A DNA stretch of 9,540 nucleotides from Alphaproteobacteria bacterium. Its GTDB lineage: Bacteria > Pseudomonadota > Alphaproteobacteria > Rhodobacterales > Rhodobacteraceae. How positions within the stretch are numbered: the first letter of the stretch is position 1; every line of letters starts with the position of its first letter. The notes under the pieces were generated by a model that saw nothing but the letters and a program-made list of their open reading frames with translations, ran no database searches and had not been told where the DNA came from. Location: NCBI GenBank assembly GCA_003696705.1, contig RFGD01000151.1, positions 1 to 9,540 of the forward strand, given 5' to 3'. The translations under genes were made by a program, and so were the position numbers. Of this stretch, positions 1 through 5,052 are shown piece by piece.

Positions 1-1319
1 AGCGTGCGGGCAAGCACGTCGGCGCAGATGGCGGCGATCGAGATCGGCCGGCCGCGCATCGACCCCGAATTGTCGATGAGGAGCGTGACCACGGTGTCGC
101 GGAACTCGGTGTCGCGCTCGACCTTGAAGGAAAGGGGCGTCGTCGGGTTCGCGACCACGCGCGCAAGGCGGCCGGCGTCAAGGACGCCTTCTTCCCGGTC
201 GAATTCCCACGACCGGTTCTGTTGTGCCTGAAGGCGCCGCTGAAGCTTGTTGGCCAGCCGCGAGACAGCGCCCCGCAAGGGGTCGAGCTGTTGATCGAGG
301 TAGGTGCGCAGGCGTTCCAGTTCGGCCGGTTCCGCAAGATCCTCGGCGCGGATCTCCTCGTCGAATTCGGTGGTGTAGACCTTGTAGTCGGGATCGGCCT
401 CGGAGACGGGGGCGGGCTGGGGCGGCTCGACCGGGGCCTCGCCTTCGGGCAGCTCCTCGGCGTCGGCCTCGTCAAGGCTTTCGGCGTCGTCCAGCGTCAC
501 CTGCGCCTGGCTCTCGTCCTGATCCTGGGCGGTCGAATCCTCGGGGTCGCGCTCGTAGTCCCCGCTCTCGTCTTCCTGATCGCCACCTTCCTTGTCGGGG
601 TTTTCCTCCGGCTCGGTGCCCTCCTCGGTGCTGTCCTCGGCCTCGTCGTTCTCGGCGTCCGGGTCGTCGCCCAGCTGGTCGCCGTAGCCCAGATCGGCAA
701 TGATCTTTCGTGCCGCGCGCGCGAAGGCTTCCTGGTCGTCAAGAAGCTCGACAAGCTCGGCAAGGCGCGTGCCCGCCTGGGCCTCGATGGTGGGGCGGCG
801 CAGGTCAAGGACGTTGCGCGCCGAAGGCGGCAGGTCCCGGCCGGTCGCCAGCTGGCGCACCATGTAGCCGGCCGCGGCCGGCAGGGGGGCGTCACCGGGA
901 TCGGTGATCTCGCCATAGCCGCGGCGGCGCGCCTCGGCCTCGATCAACGCGTCGATATTGCCGGCGGTGCCGGGCATGTGGCGCGCGCCCAGGGCCTCGC
1001 ACCGCGCTTCTTCCATGGCGTCGAACAGTGCGCGCGCCATCTCTCCGCGCGGCTCGTAGCGGTTGTGGGTGGCCTCTCGGTGATACTTGCGCCTGAGCGC
1101 GAAGGCGTCGGCCGTGCCGCGTGCCAGAAGCACCTCCTCGCGCGTCATGCGCCGCGAGATCTGCGGCAGCCGCACGCCGCTTTCGGTCATGCCCGGCGGG
1201 TCGACCGAGAAACTGACGGCAAGCTCGGGGTCGTCGGCCAGGACCCGTGTCGTTTCGGCCAAGGCCTTCTTGAACGGGTCGGCAGGGTTATCGGGACGGC
1301 TGTTCTTCATGGAATCCAT
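1..1319 (-). CDS. cobT: Aerobic cobaltochelatase subunit CobT (3' end outside window)
   Basis: CobT is the scaffold-like subunit of the cytoplasmic CobNST chelatase. With the AAA+ ATPase CobS it forms a ring complex that drives CobN to insert cobalt into hydrogenobyrinic acid a,c-diamide. About 439 residues are visible: a basic N-terminal CobT domain (to about residue 200), a strongly acidic Asp/Glu-rich linker (about 205-300), then the start of a von Willebrand A-type domain. The metal-site motif DNSGSM lies at residues 416-421 (nt 57-74). The frame has no stop and leaves through base 1; known CobT proteins are about 600 or more residues, so roughly the last third is missing. The chosen start is ATG at 1319; a second in-frame ATG at 1310 is possible, and neither has a strong Shine-Dalgarno (GGGGCGAG lies about 5 nt before the first). 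cobS is 930 bp upstream on the same strand, with an opposing gene between. Identification is confident from the domain order and the MIDAS motif. Confidence 0.95.
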   Translation of the reverse strand, partial: MDSMKNSRPDNPADPFKKALAETTRVLADDPELAVSFSVDPPGMTESGVRLPQISRRMTREEVLLARGTADAFALRRKYHREATHNRYEPRGEMARALFDAMEEARCEALGARHMPGTAGNIDALIEAEARRRGYGEITDPGDAPLPAAAGYMVRQLATGRDLPPSARNVLDLRRPTIEAQAGTRLAELVELLDDQEAFARAARKIIADLGYGDQLGDDPDAENDEAEDSTEEGTEPEENPDKEGGDQEDESGDYERDPEDSTAQDQDESQAQVTLDDAESLDEADAEELPEGEAPVEPPQPAPVSEADPDYKVYTTEFDEEIRAEDLAEPAELERLRTYLDQQLDPLRGAVSRLANKLQRRLQAQQNRSWEFDREEGVLDAGRLARVVANPTTPLSFKVERDTEFRDTVVTLLIDNSGSMRGRPISIAAICADVLART

Positions 1320-1377
1320 TAATCACTCGCCCCGGCGTGGCACAAGGGCCGCCGGAAAGTTCTGCATGCTGGCACAG

Positions 1378-1406
1378 AATATGTGCGTCATTGGCGGGCA
1401 ATCCAA
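1378..1406 (-). promoter_or_regulatory. Candidate sigma70-type promoter for cobT
   Basis: On the minus strand, TTGGAT (1401-1406) and CATATT (1378-1383) are separated by exactly 17 bp. They match TTGACA and TATAAT at 3/6 and 4/6 positions. A start near 1371 would give a leader of about 50 nt before the cobT ATG. An independent promoter is expected here because an opposing gene separates cobT from cobS. This is pattern matching only. Confidence 0.35.
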
Positions 1407-1434
1407 GCCGCTGCGGCATTCAGACGGGCGCGGG

Positions 1435-1492
1435 CCGATCCCATATCGGAAACAGGGACCGGAAGGGCCCCGGGAGGTGCCCCGCCGGGGCA
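1435..1492 (+). promoter_or_regulatory. Leader region of the FMN reductase gene with two inverted repeats
   Basis: This is part of the 209-bp divergent gap between cobT and the FMN reductase gene (1320-1528). It holds two perfect inverted repeats. The first is CCGAT-N5-ATCGG at 1435-1449, a possible operator half-site pair. The second is TGCCCC-GCC-GGGGCA at 1478-1492, a 6-bp GC stem with a 3-nt loop lying 36 bp before the start codon. No good plus-strand promoter stands out. I see no cobalamin riboswitch here: there is no recognisable B12 box (GCCACTG-like). Confidence 0.3.
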
Positions 1493-1528
1493 GGACCGGT
1501 CGCCAGACACAGAGAAGGGAGGACGAGG

Positions 1529-2146
1529 ATGAATGGAAAGGCACTGCCCCGTATCGGGGTCATCATCGGTTCGACCCGCGACACCCGCCTTGGCGAGAAG
1601 CCGGCACGCTGGATTTTCGAGAAGGCCGGGCAGCGGGACGATATCGAGGTCGAGCTTCTGGACCTTCGCGACTTCGATCTGCCGTTCTTCAACGAGAAGG
1701 CATCGAATCTCTGGGTTCCGAGCGAGGATCCGCGCGCCGTCAGGTGGCAGAAGACCCTTGCCGGCTTCGATGGGTTCATCGTCGTGACGCCCGAATACAA
1801 CCACTCGATCCCGGCGGCGCTCAAGAACGCGCTCGATCAGGCCTATGTCGAGTGGAACCGAAAGCCCATGGCTGTTGTCGGCTACGGCGGCGTGGGTGCC
1901 GCACGGGCGGTCGAGCATCTGCGCATGATCGCCGTCGAGTTGCAGATGGTGCCCTGCCGGAACGCCGTGCACATCGGCGGCGGCGAGTTCCTGAAGATCA
2001 GCCCCATGGGCCAGAACGCCGACATGGCCGAGATCGAGCCGGTGATCGCGCCGTCCGCGAAGGCCATGCTGGATGAACTGGCCTGGTGGGCTCGCGTCAC
2101 GCGCGACGCCCGCCGTCAGGATCAGGAGGGGACAGAGGCCGCCTGA
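1529..2146 (+). CDS. NAD(P)H-dependent FMN reductase (flavodoxin-fold, NADPH_dep_FMN_red family)
   Basis: This is a 205-residue cytoplasmic oxidoreductase of the flavodoxin-like family that includes ChrR/YieF and ArsH-type reductases. These enzymes use NAD(P)H to reduce bound FMN and pass electrons to quinones, metals, azo compounds or free flavin. Visible motifs are the FMN phosphate loop GSTRDTR (about residues 14-20) after a beta-strand, PEYNHSIPAALKNALD (about 88-103), which contacts the isoalloxazine ring in this family, and GYGGVGAARAVEHLR (about 118-132). The ATG at 1529 is chosen because AGGGAGG (1516-1522) sits about 6 nt upstream and because the protein then begins directly at the first beta-strand of the fold; the open frame continues upstream to 1337 without family-like sequence. 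The gene is divergent from cobT and convergent with cobS. Its physiological substrate cannot be read from sequence; a role in corrin or cobalt reduction is only an inference from position. Confidence 0.9.
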   Translation: MNGKALPRIGVIIGSTRDTRLGEKPARWIFEKAGQRDDIEVELLDLRDFDLPFFNEKASNLWVPSEDPRAVRWQKTLAGFDGFIVVTPEYNHSIPAALKNALDQAYVEWNRKPMAVVGYGGVGAARAVEHLRMIAVELQMVPCRNAVHIGGGEFLKISPMGQNADMAEIEPVIAPSAKAMLDELAWWARVTRDARRQDQEGTEAA

Positions 2147-2184
2147 GCCGGCGCCGACGGGAAGGCGGCCGGCGGGCGCCCCGA

Positions 2185-2211
2185 CGCGGGCCGACTTCGG
2201 AGCGGCCCGCG
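2185..2211. terminator. Hairpin between convergent genes, likely bidirectional terminator
   Basis: A perfect 9-bp GC-rich stem (CGCGGGCCG at 2185-2193 with CGGCCCGCG at 2203-2211) encloses a 9-nt loop containing TTCG flanked by C and G, the very stable tetraloop form. It lies in the 104-bp gap between the stop codons of the FMN reductase gene (plus) and cobS (minus), exactly where a shared terminator would be useful. There is no T-run on either side, so it is not a classic intrinsic terminator; it may instead pause transcription or protect 3' ends. Confidence 0.5.
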
Positions 2212-2250
2212 CACGGTGATGCGCCCTGGCTCGGGGCCGGCCGCGCCTCG

Positions 2251-3237
2251 TCAGGCCACCGAGAGGCTTGCGGCGCTTTCGGGCAATTCCTCGTCGAAGC
2301 AGCGCTGGTAGAACTCGGCGACCGTCTGGCGCTCGAGCTCGTCACACTTGTTGAGGAAGGTCACGCGGAAGGCGAAGCCGACATCGCGGAAAATCTCGGC
2401 ATTCTGGGCCCAGTTGATGACGGTTCGCGGGCTCATCACCGTGGACAGCTCGCCGTTCATGAAGGCTGTCCGCGTAAGGTCCGCCACGGTGACCATGCGG
2501 CTGACGATCTGGCGGCCGCGGTCGGTGTTGTAGTGGGGGTTCTTGGCAAGGACGATGGCGACCTCGGCGTCATGGCTGAGGTAGTTCAGCGTCGTCACGA
2601 TGGACCAGCGGTCCATCTGGCCCTGGTTGATCTGCTGCGTGCCGTGATAAAGGCCGGTCGTGTCGCCAAGACCCACCGTGTTCGCCGTCGCGAAGATGCG
2701 GAAATAGGGATGCGGCGTGATGACCTCGTTCTGGTCGAGAAGGGTCAGCTTGCCGTCGGTTTCGAGCACGCGCTGGATCACGAACATGACGTCGGCGCGG
2801 CCGGCATCGTATTCGTCGAAGACGATGGCCGTCGGATTGCGCAGCGCCCAGGGCAGGATGCCTTCCTGGAACTCGGTCACCTGCTTGCCGTCGCGCAGCT
2901 TGATGGCGTCCTTGCCGATCAGGTCGATACGGCTGATATGGCTGTCGAGGTTCACGCGGACACAGGGCCAGTTCAGGCGGCTCGCGACCTGTTCGATATG
3001 GGTCGACTTGCCGGTCCCGTGATAGCCCTGGATCATCACCCGGCGGTTGTAGGCAAAGCCCGCCAGGATGGCGAGCGTCGTGTCCGGGTCGAACTTGTAG
3101 GTCGGGTCAAGGTCGGGGACGCGGTCGGTCCGTTCGGGAAATGCCTTCACCTTCATGTCGGTGTCGATGCCGAAAACATCGCGGACCGAAACTTCCTCGG
3201 TCGGCCTGGCCGAGATGTCGAGCGCGCCGTCTGCCAT
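2251..3237 (-). CDS. cobS: Aerobic cobaltochelatase ATPase subunit CobS
   Basis: CobS is the AAA+ ATPase subunit (328 residues) of the cytoplasmic CobNST complex. It hydrolyses ATP to power cobalt insertion into hydrogenobyrinic acid a,c-diamide, in the same way that BchI powers magnesium chelatase. Visible features are the CobS N-terminal segment (about 1-45), Walker A GYHGTGKST (71-79), Walker B AIVFDEYDAG (137-146), a sensor-1-like FATANT (182-187), and the downstream AAA+ helical region. Length agrees with CobS proteins of about 330 residues. The start at 3237 is chosen over the longer open frame because AGAGGAAG precedes it at normal spacing and the N-terminus then matches the family; the 28 extra upstream residues look like untranslated leader. 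The gene follows the J-domain gene on the same strand by 138 bp and converges with the FMN reductase gene. Its partner cobT lies beyond that gene. Confidence 0.97.
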   Translation of the reverse strand: MADGALDISARPTEEVSVRDVFGIDTDMKVKAFPERTDRVPDLDPTYKFDPDTTLAILAGFAYNRRVMIQGYHGTGKSTHIEQVASRLNWPCVRVNLDSHISRIDLIGKDAIKLRDGKQVTEFQEGILPWALRNPTAIVFDEYDAGRADVMFVIQRVLETDGKLTLLDQNEVITPHPYFRIFATANTVGLGDTTGLYHGTQQINQGQMDRWSIVTTLNYLSHDAEVAIVLAKNPHYNTDRGRQIVSRMVTVADLTRTAFMNGELSTVMSPRTVINWAQNAEIFRDVGFAFRVTFLNKCDELERQTVAEFYQRCFDEELPESAASLSVA

Positions 3238-3285
3238 GATCTTCCTCTTCCCGGGCGGTGAACGCCCTTGTCGCGTAATGTCGGG

Positions 3286-3302
3286 AAGGTGCCTTGCACC
3301 TT
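3286..3302. promoter_or_regulatory. Perfect inverted repeat in the cobS upstream region, possible operator
   Basis: AAGGTGC (3286-3292) and GCACCTT (3296-3302) form a perfect 7-bp inverted repeat with a 3-nt spacer, 49 bp upstream of the cobS ATG. A second, smaller inverted repeat, GGGCG-N5-CGCCC, lies at 3253-3267 just before the cobS ribosome binding site. On the plus strand the first repeat runs into TTTT, but no plus-strand gene ends here, so a terminator role is unlikely unless it stops antisense transcripts. I see no convincing -35/-10 pair in this 138-bp gap. Confidence 0.35.
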
Positions 3303-3375
3303 TTGCCCTTAAGTGGAGCATCGATGCGACCGGCGCAAGGGGCAGGACAATTCGCCGCCAGCCCGGTCGCGGTGG

Positions 3376-4014
3376 TCAGCCGGCGAAATTGCGGCTGTCC
3401 TTGATCTGGTCCCAGGCCCAGACGACCTCCTGAAGGCGTTCTTCGTCGGCACGGTTCCCGCCGTTCATGTCGGGGTGCAGGTCCTTCACAAGCGACTTGT
3501 ACTGCTTGCGAATCTCGGCCTTCGTCCAGGTGTCCCGCGCCTCGAGGATCTCGAGCGCCTTGCGTTCCTTCGGCGGCAGGCGGCGGGTGTGGCCGACGGT
3601 CTTGCCGGGATTGCGGGTCGCGCGCTCGCCAAGAACCTGCATGGGGTCGTCGATGCCAAGGCGCGACCACGCGCGCGTCTCCTCGCCCGGCCGGGCCGAG
3701 AAGGGGCGCGTCGGCCGGCCCCAGACGCGGTCCTTGTCGACAAGCGCCTCGAACTCGGCATCCGTCGTGCCTTCGAAGAAGTTCCAGCGGTTGTTGTATT
3801 CGCGCACGTGCTGCAGGCAGAACCACAGATATTCGTCCAGATGATCGGGCGATTTCGGCGCCCGGTACTTGCCGGGCTCGTTGCAGCCGGGATGCTCGCA
3901 CACCCTCTGCGACGTCTCGACAGCACCCGAGAAGCCGCGCCGGCCGCGCGCGCGACGCTTCTTGTCGGAAGAGACGCGAATATCGAACTCGAACTCGAGC
4001 GGGTTCTTCGCCAT
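3376..4014 (-). CDS. J-domain (DnaJ-like) protein with Cys/His-rich N-terminal half
   Basis: The 212-residue protein carries a J domain at its C-terminus (about 155-212). Its helix II is basic (IRKQYKSLVKDL) and ends in the HPD tripeptide (180-182) that J proteins need to stimulate the ATPase of DnaK-type Hsp70; a short helix III follows. It has no G/F region or classical DnaJ zinc finger, so it is a specialised J protein, not DnaJ. The N-terminal half has a basic stretch (about 18-28, KKRRARGRR) and Cys39, His41, Cys44, Cys66 and His69, which could bind a metal; this is unproven. No signal peptide or membrane segment is seen, so it is probably cytoplasmic. The start at 4014 is preceded by AAGGTG at good spacing and begins the family-like sequence; the longer upstream frame overlaps the divergent bolA. 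The gene lies just upstream of cobS on the same strand, so it could assist the chelatase, but its client is unknown. Confidence 0.9.
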   Translation of the reverse strand: MAKNPLEFEFDIRVSSDKKRRARGRRGFSGAVETSQRVCEHPGCNEPGKYRAPKSPDHLDEYLWFCLQHVREYNNRWNFFEGTTDAEFEALVDKDRVWGRPTRPFSARPGEETRAWSRLGIDDPMQVLGERATRNPGKTVGHTRRLPPKERKALEILEARDTWTKAEIRKQYKSLVKDLHPDMNGGNRADEERLQEVVWAWDQIKDSRNFAG

Positions 4015-4087
4015 GACGACACCTTTTCGACTCGGAGACGACAGTTTAGAGATTTGTCGCCGGGTTTGAAGAGCACGGAGCAAGAAA
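4015..4087. promoter_or_regulatory. Divergent promoter region between the J-domain gene and bolA
   Basis: This 73-bp gap must drive both divergent genes and is visibly more AT-rich than the coding DNA around it. For the J-domain gene (minus strand) a weak candidate is TTCAAA (4065-4070), 16 bp, TAAACT (4043-4048), each matching the sigma70 consensus at 4/6. For bolA no clear -10 stands out, although GGAG at 4078-4081 is a good ribosome binding site, 6 nt before its ATG. Confidence 0.3.
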
Positions 4088-4348
4088 ATGGGCATGGCCG
4101 ACAGGATGCGCGCGCGACTAGAGGCCGAGCTTCGGCCCGGGCGGCTCGAGATCATCGACGAAAGCGAGCGTCACCGCGGCCACGCGGGCTGGCGAGAGGG
4201 CGGCGAAACCCATTTTCGTCTGCGCATCCGGGCGACGGCCCTTGACGGGCTGAGCCGTCTCGAACGCCACCGGGCCGTCCATGCGGCCCTGGGCCGCGAT
4301 ATCGTGGGCGCCGTGCACGCGCTTGCAATCGAGATCGACGAAGCCTGA
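4088..4348 (+). CDS. bolA: BolA family protein
   Basis: This small (86-residue) protein has the BolA fold. BolA proteins act with monothiol glutaredoxins in Fe-S cluster handling and iron sensing, and some bind DNA and affect cell shape and stress genes. Visible features are an N-terminal helix ending at about residue 16, a beta-strand LEIIDES (20-26), the variable loop with HRGH (29-32), then GGETHFRLRI (38-47) typical of the family, a helix LSRLERHRAVHAAL (55-68), and the C-terminal strand with HALAIEI (77-83), which includes the conserved His. There is no cysteine, so any cluster ligand in the loop would have to be histidine. Start: the ATG at 4088 follows GGAG by 6 nt; a second in-frame ATG at 4094 is possible. 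The gene is divergent from the J-domain gene, an arrangement I recall in other alphaproteobacteria. Whether it is a BolA1-type regulator or a Fe-S factor cannot be decided here. Confidence 0.93.
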   Translation: MGMADRMRARLEAELRPGRLEIIDESERHRGHAGWREGGETHFRLRIRATALDGLSRLERHRAVHAALGRDIVGAVHALAIEIDEA

Positions 4349-4367
4349 GCGGGGCTCCGCGTTCCCT

Positions 4368-4395
4368 GCCTCATTCCGCGGGCCTCATTCCGCGG
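4368..4395. repeat. Perfect 14-bp tandem duplication over a stop codon
   Basis: The 14-mer GCCTCATTCCGCGG occurs at 4368-4381 and again directly at 4382-4395 with no mismatch. The second copy contains the last codons and the TGA stop (minus strand) of the DUF4177-like gene; the first copy lies just downstream and carries a spare copy of the same codons. Removing one copy would leave the protein unchanged. It looks like a recent slippage or duplication event between the convergent ends of bolA and this gene. Confidence 0.85.
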
Positions 4396-4882
4396 GGCGG
4401 CGTTCGGCGTTCTCGTCGGGGGCCGTTTCCTCGCGGGTTTCGGTTTCCCGCTCCGGTGCCGCGTCCCTTGCGGCGTCGTCGTCGGCGTTTCCGTCCGGGT
4501 CGGCATCGGCGGCGCCGCGCTCGCCGACATCCTCGGCCGCCGGCTCGATTGCCTCGTTCGCGGGCGCGTCATCACCCGCGGCATGGCGTCGGCCGCCATC
4601 GACGACGCCGAGGACGCGCGCGGGCTTCGGGGCTTCTTCTTCCTCGGCGGCCAGGAAGCGGCGGAACACAAGCATGTTGTGATAGACCGTCCGGCGCCCC
4701 GAAAGGCCGGCTCGTTCCTCGCACGGCAGGATGTCGGCGCGGACGTATTCCCAGCCCTCGGCCCCCATCTCGTTCATCAGCCCTTCAAGGGCGTAGGCAA
4801 ACCGGTCCTCGTTCGTGCGCAGACCCTTCACGCGGATCGCGCGCCTTGGTGCCGGAACCACGCGATATTCGAACTTGGGCAT
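4385..4882 (-). CDS. DUF4177-like protein with long acidic C-terminal tail
   Basis: This is a 165-residue protein of unknown function. Its first 80 residues resemble DUF4177: a strand EYRVVPAP near the N-terminus, a helix (about 25-40) with ALEGLMNEMG, then AEGWEYV (41-47) and a final strand HNMLVFRRF (68-76), a compact beta-alpha-beta unit. Residues about 80-165 are low-complexity, rich in Glu, Asp, Ala and Pro, and probably disordered. No signal peptide or membrane helix is seen. The ATG at 4882 is chosen because AGGGGGAA lies about 6 nt upstream; the open frame extends 15 residues further without support. The gene follows gatB on the same strand after 169 bp and converges with bolA 36 bp away. 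The function is not known for this family and the context offers no clear clue. Homologues may share only the N-terminal domain. Confidence 0.8.
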   Translation of the reverse strand: MPKFEYRVVPAPRRAIRVKGLRTNEDRFAYALEGLMNEMGAEGWEYVRADILPCEERAGLSGRRTVYHNMLVFRRFLAAEEEEAPKPARVLGVVDGGRRHAAGDDAPANEAIEPAAEDVGERGAADADPDGNADDDAARDAAPERETETREETAPDENAERRPAE

Positions 4883-4927
4883 CGTTCCCCCTGCTGACAA
4901 GATCCCGCGCCATGGCGTCGGACGCAC

Positions 4928-4951
4928 GGGCGCCGCACGGGCGGCGCGCCC
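4928..4951. other. GC-rich hairpin upstream of the DUF4177-like gene
   Basis: GGGCGCCGC (4928-4936) pairs with GCGGCGCGCCC (4941-4951), with one 2-nt bulge and a 4-nt ACGG loop. It lies 46 bp upstream of the DUF4177 start codon, inside its likely mRNA leader. It has no T-run, so a terminator role for gatB is not well supported; it may simply reflect GC-rich spacer DNA. Confidence 0.35.
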
Positions 4952-4954
4952 CGG

Positions 4955-4983
4955 ATCCTAGCGGTGCGGCAGGGCGCCTCCAA
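4955..4983 (-). promoter_or_regulatory. Candidate promoter for the DUF4177-like gene
   Basis: Minus-strand TTGGAG (4978-4983) and TAGGAT (4955-4960) are spaced by exactly 17 bp, matching TTGACA at 3/6 and TATAAT at 4/6. Only the best-conserved TTG and TA..T positions agree, so the call is weak. A start near 4948 would place the GC-rich hairpin at 4928-4951 in the leader. Confidence 0.3.
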
Positions 4984-5030
4984 GCGCGACCGGGGCGGGT
5001 TCGGCCGGCCCTGTTGCGTGCATGCACAGG

Positions 5031-5052
5031 AAATCGGCAGGTTGTCGCCGAT
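5031..5052 (-). terminator. Short stem-loop at the gatB stop, weak terminator candidate
   Basis: Reading the minus strand, ATCGGC (5047-5052) pairs with GCCGAT (5033-5038) across an 8-nt loop, followed by TTT (the last T is shared with the stem end). The stem begins within the region of the gatB TGA. Six base pairs and three Ts are marginal for intrinsic termination. A separate 10-bp palindrome GTGCATGCAC lies next to it at 5018-5027. Confidence 0.35.

Noticed and set aside
222..1322. Long plus-strand open frame of 366 codons opposite cobT
   Set aside because: It is the GC-driven antisense shadow of cobT; its hydrophobic Val/Leu/Gly-rich composition mirrors the acidic linker on the other strand.
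1338..1383. Two TGGCAC motifs resembling sigma54 -24 elements
   Set aside because: Neither has a convincing TTGC -12 element at the right distance (one has only GC, the other none).
1337..1528. N-terminal extension of the FMN reductase frame starting at 1337
   Set aside because: The extra 64 residues show no family similarity, while ATG 1529 has a good Shine-Dalgarno and places the first beta-strand at the N-terminus.
1323..1544. Minus-strand open frame of 73 codons between cobT and the FMN reductase gene
   Set aside because: No ribosome binding site or recognisable domain, and it overlaps the reductase start and the likely cobT promoter.
2086..3261. Plus-strand open frame of 391 codons opposite cobS
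   Set aside because: It is a mirror of the cobS codons; CobS has clear Walker motifs on the minus strand and this frame has no recognisable domain.
3238..3375. Cobalamin riboswitch upstream of cobS
   Set aside because: The 138-bp gap is too short for a typical cobalamin riboswitch plus expression platform and no B12-box-like sequence is seen.
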